From an uncultured Oscillospiraceae bacterium (GTDB lineage: Bacteria; Bacillota; Clostridia; Oscillospirales; Oscillospiraceae): a stretch of 64,000 bases of DNA. Under the pieces are notes generated by a model. It saw nothing but the letters and a program-made list of their open reading frames with translations. It was not told where the DNA came from and did no database searches. The position numbers and the translations under genes are program-made. Positions 28,125 through 37,021 of the stretch are shown here, piece by piece; position 1 is the stretch's first letter, and each line of letters starts with the position of its first letter. The DNA lies in assembly GCA_947631865.1 (NCBI GenBank), contig CANRNF010000005.1:1-64000 (forward strand), read 5' to 3'.

Positions 28125-29624
28125 CTATCTGGCCTTCGGAATTAGCAGCAGCCCGTGGTCCTTTCCGCCGTTTGCGGCGGCGATGGCCTCCACAGTGGAG
28201 CGGTATTTTTGCGCCAGGGCCCACATGTCCGCCTCCGGCTCCACCCGGACCAGGGTGATGGAGGGCGCGGGCGGCAGGGCGGCCCATGCATCCGGATCAT
28301 CGGTCACTTCGGTCACGGCGTCGAGAGCGGAACGGGTCACGGCCATGGCCTCCATCTGCAGGGTCGCCCTCACGTCCATGCTCCCGCCGGCCGGAGCGCA
28401 GAATACGTCTGCCGCGGTGACGGTGACGCCCTGCAGCTCCGTGTCGGGCCCAATGTCCGTGGTGAACTCCGCCGTGAGGCGGCAGCGCACGGCGCCGCAG
28501 CCGTTCTCTCCCTTCAATATGACCCGTACGTTCACAGCCGTTTTTACGGTATTGCCCTCCACGGTCACAGAGCCCACGCTGGCTGCCAGGGTCAGCACGT
28601 CCCCGGCCGCGCCCATGAGCTCCGCCGTTCCGGTGACGGACTGGCGCATGGAGACAGGCTTCGCGGCGGTGATCAGGGGTATCTGCTCACGCTTGGGAAC
28701 AAGTACGGTGCGGTTGCTGTAGAGGTCCGCAATGTAGGCCGCCTCGACCACCTTCCGGCATACGGTCTGGGCCACAAGATGCAGCTCTGCTCCCACCTTG
28801 CCGTCCTCGTCCTGCCGCTCCGGAAGGTCGAAATAGGCGCCTGTGAACATGAGCGCCACCTCCGGCGTCACGTCACCCTCCGTGACTTCCACCTCCATGA
28901 TCTGGGAGAATTCAGTCTCATACCGGCCGGCGAATACCTCCCCGTCCTGGCAGGCAAACACCAGCCCCGCACGGACCCGACCCCGGAACACCACCTTGCC
29001 GGGGACATACTTCACATCCTCCAAGGCCGCGTCCACACGCTGGCTCAATATACGCTCCACGCCGGCGCTGCCCGTGGGCAGCGGATAGGCGTCGGTCAGC
29101 ACGAAGGTCTTCTCCCGCACATCAGCCGCCGTCACCAGAGGCTCTGTCTTTGTGAGTACATGGACGCTCTTCTCCTCAGCCTCCAGTCCGCAGGGCAGCT
29201 CCATGGGCTTGCTCTGATAGCACCGTGCCTCGCAGTCCACGTCCACCCGCACGGAGAGCTTCCGGGAGTTGACCATTCGGGCGTCCAGCGCCCGGACCCG
29301 CATTCTGGCCACGGTGCAGCAGTCCGTGTCCGCTCCCGGCGCGTCAGTATGCATCTCCACAGGCACCACCAAGGCCAGGCTCTGCACCATGCCGCCGTTT
29401 TCCGGCATGTACAGCACTGACACGCTCACGCTGGCGCCCAGGGATACGCTTCCCTGGACTGTCTCCTTGCTCCGCAGGGTGATGATCCCCTCCGCGTCCA
29501 CCACTGAGGCCATGTCCGGCATGGCGTCGGGCACGATGGTCTCTGCAGTGAAGTCCCGGCTGAACGAGCCCGACCACACGGGGACCAGCTGCTCATATAT
29601 ATCCTTTTTCAGGGCCGTATCCAT
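28125..29624 (-). CDS. SPOCS (DUF3794) and C-terminal LysM protein, sporulation-associated
   Basis: Repeated DUF3794-like segments (VPDAMPDMASVVDAEG, LILSQRVDA), C-terminal ADMWALAQKYRSTVEAIAAANG LysM. Confidence 0.8.
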   Translation of the reverse strand: MDTALKKDIYEQLVPVWSGSFSRDFTAETIVPDAMPDMASVVDAEGIITLRSKETVQGSVSLGASVSVSVLYMPENGGMVQSLALVVPVEMHTDAPGADTDCCTVARMRVRALDARMVNSRKLSVRVDVDCEARCYQSKPMELPCGLEAEEKSVHVLTKTEPLVTAADVREKTFVLTDAYPLPTGSAGVERILSQRVDAALEDVKYVPGKVVFRGRVRAGLVFACQDGEVFAGRYETEFSQIMEVEVTEGDVTPEVALMFTGAYFDLPERQDEDGKVGAELHLVAQTVCRKVVEAAYIADLYSNRTVLVPKREQIPLITAAKPVSMRQSVTGTAELMGAAGDVLTLAASVGSVTVEGNTVKTAVNVRVILKGENGCGAVRCRLTAEFTTDIGPDTELQGVTVTAADVFCAPAGGSMDVRATLQMEAMAVTRSALDAVTEVTDDPDAWAALPPAPSITLVRVEPEADMWALAQKYRSTVEAIAAANGGKDHGLLLIPKAR

Positions 29625-29687
29625 GATTCGATCGCTCCTTGCCGAATTTTTCTATGGCAAGGGTATGCGTCTGTCCACGGGAATATG

Positions 29688-29840
29688 TCACCGGCTCCGG
29701 AACATCCCCCGACAACCCAGAGCGAGCAGACCCGCCCCGGCCAGCCACCAGAACCAATTTGGCATCATCAGCGTCACCAAGATGAGCGTGCCCAGTATCA
29801 CCGCGCAGCAGCAAAGCGCGCCGCCTCCCCTTCTGCCCAT
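29688..29840 (-). CDS. Small membrane protein, 50 aa (absent from ORF track)
   Basis: MGRRGGGALCCCAVILGTLILVTLMMPNWFWWLAGAGLLALGCRGMFRSR*; GGAGG SD 9 nt upstream. Confidence 0.6.
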   Translation of the reverse strand: MGRRGGGALCCCAVILGTLILVTLMMPNWFWWLAGAGLLALGCRGMFRSR

Positions 29841-29844
29841 GAAA

Positions 29845-29881
29845 AACCGCCTCCCATCCATTGTATGGATGAAAGGCGGGA
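29845..29881 (-). terminator. Terminator of rsgA transcript, abutting the 50-aa sORF
   Basis: Minus: CCGCCTTTCATCCATACAATGGATGGGAGGCGGTTTTT. Confidence 0.75.
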
Positions 29882-29885
29882 TATG

Positions 29886-30749
29886 TTACGGCTCCAGCTC
29901 CCAGCGTTTGAGCTTGGAGGCCTCCTCGTAAAGCCGCAGATAGGAGGCGTAGCGGCTGGGATGGATATGTTCCGGGGGCGCGGAGCGCACTGCGCAGCCG
30001 GGTTCCGACCGATGGGTGCAGTCGTCAAAGCGGCATTTGCCCAGATAGGGCTGAAACTCCGGGAAGAGTCCCTCCAGCTCCTCGGGCAGAAAAGGCGTTT
30101 CGTCCTCGTCCCCAAAGGAGGCGAAGCCAGGTGTGTCCCCCAGGAGCGTGCCGCCGCCTATGTCGAAAAGCTCAACATGACGGGTGGTATGCCTGCCCCG
30201 GCCCAGCTTTTGGCTCACCTCCGCCGTGGGGATGGCGAGTCCGGGCGCCAGGGCGTTGATGAGGCTGCTCTTGCCCACGCCGGAATTGCCCGTGAAGCAG
30301 CAGATCCTTCCCTCAATGGCCCGGCGGAACACATCTACGCCTTCGCCGGTCAGGGCGCTGACAGGGTACACGCCATAGCCTGCGGCGGCATAGATCCGCC
30401 GCAGCTCCTCCCCGTTGTCCAGGTCGCATTTGTTGAGGGCAAGGATCACACCGCACCGATTTTTCTCACACCGGACCGTCACCCGGTCGATGAGGAACGG
30501 GTCCGTCACCGGTATGACGGCGGAGACGACCATCACAAGATAGTCCACATTCGCCACCGCAGGCCGGCAGAAAGCATTCTTTCTCGGCAGTATCTCCGCC
30601 ACGGTGCCGGTACCGTCGCCGGTCTCCTCGATCAGCACCTTGTCCCCGACCAGCGGCGAGAGCCCATCCTTGCGGAACCGGCCTTTGGCACGGCACCGCA
30701 CCAACTCAGAGCCCGCGCGGACATCATAAAATCCGCTGAGGGCCCGCAT
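29886..30749 (-). CDS. rsgA: Ribosome small subunit-dependent GTPase A
   Basis: ALNKCDL, GNSGVGKSSLINAL, GRHTTRHVELFDIGGGTLLGDTPGF, C-terminal zinc motif. Confidence 0.95.
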   Translation of the reverse strand: MRALSGFYDVRAGSELVRCRAKGRFRKDGLSPLVGDKVLIEETGDGTGTVAEILPRKNAFCRPAVANVDYLVMVVSAVIPVTDPFLIDRVTVRCEKNRCGVILALNKCDLDNGEELRRIYAAAGYGVYPVSALTGEGVDVFRRAIEGRICCFTGNSGVGKSSLINALAPGLAIPTAEVSQKLGRGRHTTRHVELFDIGGGTLLGDTPGFASFGDEDETPFLPEELEGLFPEFQPYLGKCRFDDCTHRSEPGCAVRSAPPEHIHPSRYASYLRLYEEASKLKRWELEP

Positions 30750-30769
30750 GATGACGCCTTCCAGCAAGC

Positions 30770-32545
30770 TCAGCCCTCCGCGGGAGGCGCCGCCTCCTGC
30801 TGCTGCGGGGCCTGGGCAGGCTGAGACGCCACGGCGGGACCGGTACCGACCTGCAGATACACCTGGGTGCCCATGATGACCTGGGTGCCGGCGGAGTAGC
30901 TCTGCCACATGACCTTGCCGGCCTCGGTAGCGGACGAACTGACGTAGGATATCTCGTTCTCGCCGCAGATAAGTCCTTCCCGCTGCAGGGTGAGCAGGGC
31001 GGATTCCTTGGAAAGACCTATCACGCTGGGCACGGAGGTATAGCTGGCTGCGGGGCCGGCGCTGACATACAGCGTCACAGTGCTGCCGCTGGATACGGAG
31101 GCGCCGGGAGCGGGATCAGAGGAGATGACGTAGTTCTCTGTGACGGAGCTGGACTCCTGCAGCTCGATGCTCACGTTCAGGTCCTTAGCCTCCAAACGAA
31201 CCTGCACGTTCGTGTAGGGAGCGTTCAGGATATCATCGGGGATAGTGACCAACTGCACGCCGGAGCTGACAGTCAGGGTCACGTCGATGCCCTCTGAGGT
31301 GACCATCCGGCTGGCACCGGCGGTGGGATCCTGGTCCACGACCATACCCTCATCGTGGGTGGAATCGGCTTTGTAGACGACTTTGAAGTTATATAGCTCC
31401 GTCATCTGCTCGTTCGCCATGATGTCCTCGTACCGGAGCCCTGTAAAGGAGGATACGTTCACACGCTCCGCATCCCGGAAGATGTCCGCCAGCCAATACT
31501 GCCACACGAACACGAACAGGGCCAGAGCGAAGGCGACCACGATCACGCACCCGGACAGCAGGCTGATGCTGGCGGCACGGGACCGCCGGCGGGCATAGCC
31601 CTCCTTGGACAGCTCCCCGGATCTGCTGATGCGGGGCACATTTTTCGAGATCACATGGACTTCGTCCCGTATCTCATAGGTCTGCTCCTGAACGGTGGAC
31701 GTGCCGCTGCGAGACCGGCGGAAATCCTCCAAGTCCGCCAGCATCTCGCCAGCGGAGGAGTAACGGTCGTTGGGCTCGGGCTGCATAGCACGGAGAGTGA
31801 TGTCCTCCAGTTCCGGGGGAACGTCAGGGTTGATAGCGCTGGGCGCGTCAGGCAGGACGGAGACCTGCTGCACAGCCACTTCCCCCACAGTCTTTCCGTT
31901 GAAGGGCAGCCTGCCGGTGAGCATTTCATACATCACAACGCCCAGAGAATAGATGTCGCTGCGGGCGTCCACATTGCCGCCCCGGGCCTGTTCCGGGGAA
32001 ATATAGTGGATGCTCCCCAGGGCCTCCTCCGCGTCGGCAGTCCCGGCCTCGTCCATTTGGGCGATGCCGAAATCGGCGATCTTCACCGTGCCGTCCTTGG
32101 GCAGCATGATGTTCTGGGGCTTGATATCCATATGGATAATGCCCCGGCTATGGGCATGATTGAGGGCCCGGGCGATCTGGGTGGAGAAGTGCAAGACCTC
32201 CTGCCAGGAGAGCACGCCTTTGCCCTTCATATATTGCTTCAGATTGATGCCGTCCACATACTCCATCACGATATACTCCGTGTCGCCGGAGGATACCACA
32301 TCGTAGACGGCGCGGATATTGGGGTGATTCAGCTTTTCCACCGCCTGGTATTCCTTGCGGAACTGGCGGCGGCTGTCAGCGTCCATGGACACGTCGTCCC
32401 GCAGGACCTTTACCGCCACATCCCTCTTCTTCTCCAGGTCGTAGGCCTGGTAAACCACGGCCATGCCGCCGATGCCCACTACGGACACGATCTCATACCG
32501 GCCGTCCAATATCTTTCCGAGACGCCAATTCACCTTATTTTCCAT
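30770..32545 (-). CDS. prkC: PASTA-domain Ser/Thr protein kinase (PrkC/Stk1 type)
   Basis: HMDIKPQNIML, kinase domain, single TM, C-terminal PASTA repeats. Confidence 0.94.
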   Translation of the reverse strand: MENKVNWRLGKILDGRYEIVSVVGIGGMAVVYQAYDLEKKRDVAVKVLRDDVSMDADSRRQFRKEYQAVEKLNHPNIRAVYDVVSSGDTEYIVMEYVDGINLKQYMKGKGVLSWQEVLHFSTQIARALNHAHSRGIIHMDIKPQNIMLPKDGTVKIADFGIAQMDEAGTADAEEALGSIHYISPEQARGGNVDARSDIYSLGVVMYEMLTGRLPFNGKTVGEVAVQQVSVLPDAPSAINPDVPPELEDITLRAMQPEPNDRYSSAGEMLADLEDFRRSRSGTSTVQEQTYEIRDEVHVISKNVPRISRSGELSKEGYARRRSRAASISLLSGCVIVVAFALALFVFVWQYWLADIFRDAERVNVSSFTGLRYEDIMANEQMTELYNFKVVYKADSTHDEGMVVDQDPTAGASRMVTSEGIDVTLTVSSGVQLVTIPDDILNAPYTNVQVRLEAKDLNVSIELQESSSVTENYVISSDPAPGASVSSGSTVTLYVSAGPAASYTSVPSVIGLSKESALLTLQREGLICGENEISYVSSSATEAGKVMWQSYSAGTQVIMGTQVYLQVGTGPAVASQPAQAPQQQEAAPPAEG

Positions 32546-33290
32546 TGTCCGCGGCGCCTCCTTTCTCAGCGTATATCACGATGGCGGTCACATTGTCCCG
32601 CGCTCCGTTGTTTATGGCCTCTTCCACCAGCTTCCGGCAGGCGCTCTCGGCGTCCTCCTCTGCCAGCAGCACCCGGTGCAGCTCCGCGTCCTCCATGGCG
32701 TTCGTCAGCCCGTCGGAGCAGAGCAAAAACCTGTCTCCCTCCCGTATCGGTATGGCGTATTCGTCGCAGGAGACGAACCGCTCGCTGCCCACCGCACGGG
32801 TGATGATGTTTCGTCGCGGGTGGGTCCGGCTCTGAGCGGGGGTTATTTCCCCTCTGTCGATCATCTGCTGGACCAGAGAGTGGTCTCTGGTGATCTGCAG
32901 GATGCCGTCCTTGGCGATGCGATAGGCACGGCTGTCGCCCACGTTCACGAAAAAGGCCATGTCGTGCTGCCAGTATCCGGCCACCAGTGTGGTGCCCATA
33001 CCGGAATACTCGTCCAGCTGGGCAGCGTAGCGAAAGACCTTCCGGTTGGCGGCATCGGTCGCCTGGCGCAGGGCGTCCGCTGGGTCCTCCCCGTCGGAGG
33101 CCTCAAGGGCAGCCCGGGCAAAGGCAGAGAACCGGCCGGCCGCCAGGTCGCTGGCCATCAGGCCCCCCGCCGCGCCGCCCATGCCGTCGCATACGACGGC
33201 GAGGACGCCCCCGGCCACGGGCCGCAGGTCAAAGCAGTCCTGATTCTCCGCTCGGTATTGTCCCTTGTCGCTCAATCCGAAATAGTTCAT
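32535..33290 (-). CDS. PP2C-type Ser/Thr phosphatase (Stp/PrpC)
   Basis: DKGQYRAENQDCF, VVCDGMGGAAGG, CSDGLTNAM, NGARDNVTAIV. Confidence 0.95.
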   Translation of the reverse strand: MNYFGLSDKGQYRAENQDCFDLRPVAGGVLAVVCDGMGGAAGGLMASDLAAGRFSAFARAALEASDGEDPADALRQATDAANRKVFRYAAQLDEYSGMGTTLVAGYWQHDMAFFVNVGDSRAYRIAKDGILQITRDHSLVQQMIDRGEITPAQSRTHPRRNIITRAVGSERFVSCDEYAIPIREGDRFLLCSDGLTNAMEDAELHRVLLAEEDAESACRKLVEEAINNGARDNVTAIVIYAEKGGAADNGK

Positions 33291-34333
33291 TGCTTCCTCA
33301 TCTGTCCCCGGCGGAGCTGGCCGCAGGCTGCGTCGATGTCGCTGCCCAGCCGCCGCCGCACAGTAACGGTGACGCCGCCGTCCTCCAGCCTCTTTGCAAA
33401 GTCACGGACGGTCTGCTCCGAGGAGGGCTGCAGGCCCCTCTCGGACACATAGTTCAGCCGAATGAGATTCACATGGGCTCCCGTGCCCCGCAGATGCTTT
33501 ATCAGCATATCCGCATGGCGGGGCGTGTCATTCACGTCCTTCACCATGGCGTATTCAAAGGAGATACGCCGGCCGGTAGCGGCGAAATACCGCTCACAGG
33601 CGTCAAAGACCGCGTCCACGCCGTAGCGGGCGTTCACCGGCATGAGCCGGGTGCGGGTCTCGTCGTCCGGCGCATGCAGTGACACGGACAGGGTCAATTG
33701 TAACCGGGAGGCGGCCAGTTTGTCAATCGCTTCCACCAATCCGCAGGTGGAGAGGGATATATGCCGCATGCCGATATCGGCGCCCTCCGGGTCGTTCACC
33801 AGCTGGAGAAAACGCATCACGTTGTCATAGTTGTCCAGGGGCTCACCTATGCCCATGAGCACGATACCGGTGACCTCATCTCCGGCGGCCAGGCCGGTGC
33901 GGATCACCTCGTCCAACATCTCCGAAGCGGTCAGATCCCGGACCTTGCCCCCGATGGTGCTGGCGCAGAAAGCACAGCCCATACGGCAGCCCACCTGGGA
34001 GGAGATGCAGACCGTGTTGCCGTGCTTATAGCGCATGAAGACCGTCTCCACGCTCTCTCCGTCGGGCAGCTGCCAGAGGAATTTCTCCGTGCCGTCCTTT
34101 GCCGAAACCTGCCGGCGCAGCATGGTGAGGCTGGGGATGGTGAAAATCCCATCCAGCCGCTGGCGCAGGTCTTTGGACAGGTCGCTCATCTCCTCGAAAG
34201 AGGTGACGCCCCGGCCCAGCCAGCGAAACACCTGTCCCGCCCGGTAGCCGGGCAGGCCCAGGTCCTTGAACGCGGCGGCGATCTCCGCCGGGAGCATGGA
34301 CTTTATATCTCGTTTGACCGCTCCATCCGGCAT
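33287..34333 (-). CDS. rlmN: 23S rRNA (adenine(2503)-C2)-methyltransferase
   Basis: SSQVGCRMGCAFCAST radical SAM motif, GIVLMGIGEPLDNYDNV. Confidence 0.95.
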   Translation of the reverse strand: MPDGAVKRDIKSMLPAEIAAAFKDLGLPGYRAGQVFRWLGRGVTSFEEMSDLSKDLRQRLDGIFTIPSLTMLRRQVSAKDGTEKFLWQLPDGESVETVFMRYKHGNTVCISSQVGCRMGCAFCASTIGGKVRDLTASEMLDEVIRTGLAAGDEVTGIVLMGIGEPLDNYDNVMRFLQLVNDPEGADIGMRHISLSTCGLVEAIDKLAASRLQLTLSVSLHAPDDETRTRLMPVNARYGVDAVFDACERYFAATGRRISFEYAMVKDVNDTPRHADMLIKHLRGTGAHVNLIRLNYVSERGLQPSSEQTVRDFAKRLEDGGVTVTVRRRLGSDIDAACGQLRRGQMRKQ

Positions 34334-35550
34334 AGATAAAACCCATCCGTTCCATCCCGGTCCGGCCAGAAGGTCCGTTCCAGGGTCTTGGTGAATTGGG
34401 GATGCGTTCGCAAAAACGCCTCCGCCACCGCGCCGTTCTCCCTCTCCCGCCAGGTACAGGTGGAGTAGATGAGCTTTCCCCCTGGCCTCACCGCTATGGC
34501 GATATGGTCCAAAAGCTCCTCCTGGAGCTCCGGGAGTCTGTCCAGCTCCTCCGGGTCCCGGTAGCGGATATCCGGCTTCTTCCGTATGACGCCCAAACCA
34601 CTGCATGGAAGGTCCGCGAACACCACGTCATAGTCCCCGCCATCGATATCCCGGGCGTCACCGGGCACACATTCGATGCAGGAAAGCCCCAGCCGCTCCG
34701 CGCCCTCCGCCACCAGGGCCAGTTTCTTGGCCAGGATATCCCTGGCCGTGACGGAGCCCTGATCCACCATGGCAATGGCGGCGGCAAAGCTCTTGCCGCC
34801 GGGGGCGGCGCAGGCGTCCAGCACCCGCATGCCGGGTCTCAGCCCGGCCGCGTCCACGACCGCGTGGGCCGCCGGGTCCTGCACATAGAAAAGGCCCTTT
34901 TGAAAGGCGTCCTTCGCGGTGAAGTCACCATCCCGGTCAAGGACCAGACCCGCGGGCGTCTCGGTCAGGTCCAGCATGGTCATCAGTTCGTCCTTGGTCG
35001 TCCGGCAGGTATTGACCTGCACGTACACCGGCGGCTCGGCGTTGTCGGCGGCCAGGACAGCCTCCGCGCCCTCATAGCCCCGCAGGGTCATGAGCTCCTC
35101 CACCAGCCACCTGGGGTGGCTCCAGCGAATGGAGAGATATCCCGCCGTCCCTTCGCCGGGAATCTCAGGCAGGTCATCTCTATTATCCCCTATCCGCCGC
35201 AGGACCGCGTTCACAAGGCCAGACGCCCGGGCATAGCCAAGGGTCCGGCAGAGGCTTACAGCCTCATCAACTGCAGCTCTGGGCGGTATCCTGTCCATGA
35301 ATAGGAGCTGATAGACGCCCAGCCGCAGGATGTCCCGGACCTTGGGCTCCAGCTTTCCCTTGGCGTAGCAGCCGATATAGAAGTCGCACAGGGCCATGTT
35401 CTGGAGCACACCGTAGAAAAGCCGCGCCGCCAGGGCCCTGTCCCGGCCGGACAGGCGATTTTTCTCCGCCAGACCATCCATGACTTGGCGGCTCCAGGCG
35501 GAATCCCGCCGAAAGCGCTCCAGGGCCTCCAGGGCCGTTCTCCTGGGCAT
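34303..35550 (-). CDS. rsmB: 16S rRNA (cytosine(967)-C5)-methyltransferase
   Basis: NusB-like N-terminus, DACAAPGGKSFAAA, ADLPCSGLGVIRKKPDIRY, YSTCTW. Confidence 0.94.
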   Translation of the reverse strand: MPRRTALEALERFRRDSAWSRQVMDGLAEKNRLSGRDRALAARLFYGVLQNMALCDFYIGCYAKGKLEPKVRDILRLGVYQLLFMDRIPPRAAVDEAVSLCRTLGYARASGLVNAVLRRIGDNRDDLPEIPGEGTAGYLSIRWSHPRWLVEELMTLRGYEGAEAVLAADNAEPPVYVQVNTCRTTKDELMTMLDLTETPAGLVLDRDGDFTAKDAFQKGLFYVQDPAAHAVVDAAGLRPGMRVLDACAAPGGKSFAAAIAMVDQGSVTARDILAKKLALVAEGAERLGLSCIECVPGDARDIDGGDYDVVFADLPCSGLGVIRKKPDIRYRDPEELDRLPELQEELLDHIAIAVRPGGKLIYSTCTWRERENGAVAEAFLRTHPQFTKTLERTFWPDRDGTDGFYLCRMERSNEI

Positions 35551-35552
35551 GG

Positions 35553-36470
35553 TCAGACCTCCATGGGGTGGCCCAGCAAATAGGCGCCTGCCGCCATGCG
35601 CTTTCCGCCCGCGGCCTGCAGTTCGGTGATGAGCAGGGTCTCTCCTCCGCCGCAGACCACTTCGATGCCCGCCTTTCCGGTGGAAAGGACTGTGCCGGGC
35701 GCTTTATCAGAGTGCCTGCCCGTCGCCACGCCGGCAAAGAGCTTGAAGGCTGTGCCGCTCAGCTCCGCCGCGGCGCATGGCCAGGGCTGCATGCCGTATA
35801 TATGCTTGAGCACCATCCGGGCCGGCTTGGCCCAGTCCACAGGAGACTCCTCTTTGCTCAGAGGCGGGGCGTAGGTGGCCTCGCTCCCGTTCTGGGGAAT
35901 GCGGGGCGCGGTGCCGGCCTCGATATCCCGGAGCGTCTTGACGAGCAGCTCCGCCCCCAGCGGCGCCAGCCGGTCGAAAAGCTCGCCGCTGGTCTCAGTC
36001 TCACCGATGGCCGTTTCGGCGGTGTATATCATATCCCCTTCGTCCATGCCGGTGGAAAGATGCATGGTGGTGACGCCGGTAACGGCGTCGCCGTTCAGAA
36101 CGGCCCGCTGGATGGGGGCGCTGCCCCGGTACTTGGGCAGGAGCGAGCCGTGGACGTTGATGCAGCCGTATCTGGGCAGTGCCAGGATATCGTCGGGGAT
36201 AATGCGCCCGTAGGCCACCACCACGATGATATCCGGTGCCAGTTCTTTCAATATGGCAAGGGCCGTACCGTCCCGGAGCTTCTCCGGCTGGTACACGGGG
36301 ATGCCCGCCGCAAGGGCCGTCTGTTTCACGGCGCAGGGCACCAGCTTGTGGCCTCGGTCCCGGGGCTTGTCCGGCTGGCAGAATACACCGGCCACATCAA
36401 ACCCCTCCGCCAGAAGTTTTTCCAGGGAGCAGGCGGCAAAGTCCGGCGTGCCCATGAACACGACTCTCAT
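35553..36470 (-). CDS. fmt: Methionyl-tRNA formyltransferase
   Basis: MRVVFMGTPDFAA, NVHGSLLPKYRGSAPIQRAVLNGD. Confidence 0.96.
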   Translation of the reverse strand: MRVVFMGTPDFAACSLEKLLAEGFDVAGVFCQPDKPRDRGHKLVPCAVKQTALAAGIPVYQPEKLRDGTALAILKELAPDIIVVVAYGRIIPDDILALPRYGCINVHGSLLPKYRGSAPIQRAVLNGDAVTGVTTMHLSTGMDEGDMIYTAETAIGETETSGELFDRLAPLGAELLVKTLRDIEAGTAPRIPQNGSEATYAPPLSKEESPVDWAKPARMVLKHIYGMQPWPCAAAELSGTAFKLFAGVATGRHSDKAPGTVLSTGKAGIEVVCGGGETLLITELQAAGGKRMAAGAYLLGHPMEV

Positions 36471-37003
36471 TGAGCGGTCTCCTCGCCGTCCTTCTCTTCC
36501 TGCTGGGCGGCATAGTACTCCGACAGTTCCTCGTCCGTCAGGATGTGGTCACACAGCTCTGTGAACATATGTCCGTCCAGGTGGTCGATCTCGTGGCAGA
36601 ACGCCCGGGCGGTCAGGCCCACGCCCTCTATCTCGAACCAGTTTCCGTCCCGGTCCTGGGCTCTCACCTTCACATGATCGGGCCGGGTCACCATGCCAAA
36701 ATCTCCCGGTACGGACAGGCACCCTTCCGGGCCGGTCTGCTCGCCGGAGGACTCCAGGATCTCCGGATTCACCAACTCGATGACGCGCTCCGGTTCCCCC
36801 TCGGGCACGTTGGTCTCAAGGACTACCACCGCCCGGCGGAGGATGCCCACCTGAGGCGCGGCCAGACCTACGCCGTTCGCCTCGGTCATTGTCTCAGCCA
36901 TATCGTCCAGAAGGGTGTGCAACCGTTCGTTGAAGTCCGTGACGGGCCTGCAGCGCTTGGTGAGGGTCTCGTCCCCCTGTTTCAAAATGTTGCGCAGAGC
37001 CAT
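36467..37003 (-). CDS. def: Peptide deformylase
   Basis: GVGLAAPQVG, EGCLSVPG, CHEIDHLDG. Confidence 0.96.
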   Translation of the reverse strand: MALRNILKQGDETLTKRCRPVTDFNERLHTLLDDMAETMTEANGVGLAAPQVGILRRAVVVLETNVPEGEPERVIELVNPEILESSGEQTGPEGCLSVPGDFGMVTRPDHVKVRAQDRDGNWFEIEGVGLTARAFCHEIDHLDGHMFTELCDHILTDEELSEYYAAQQEEKDGEETAQ

Positions 37004-37021
37004 ATAATGATCTCCTAACTG

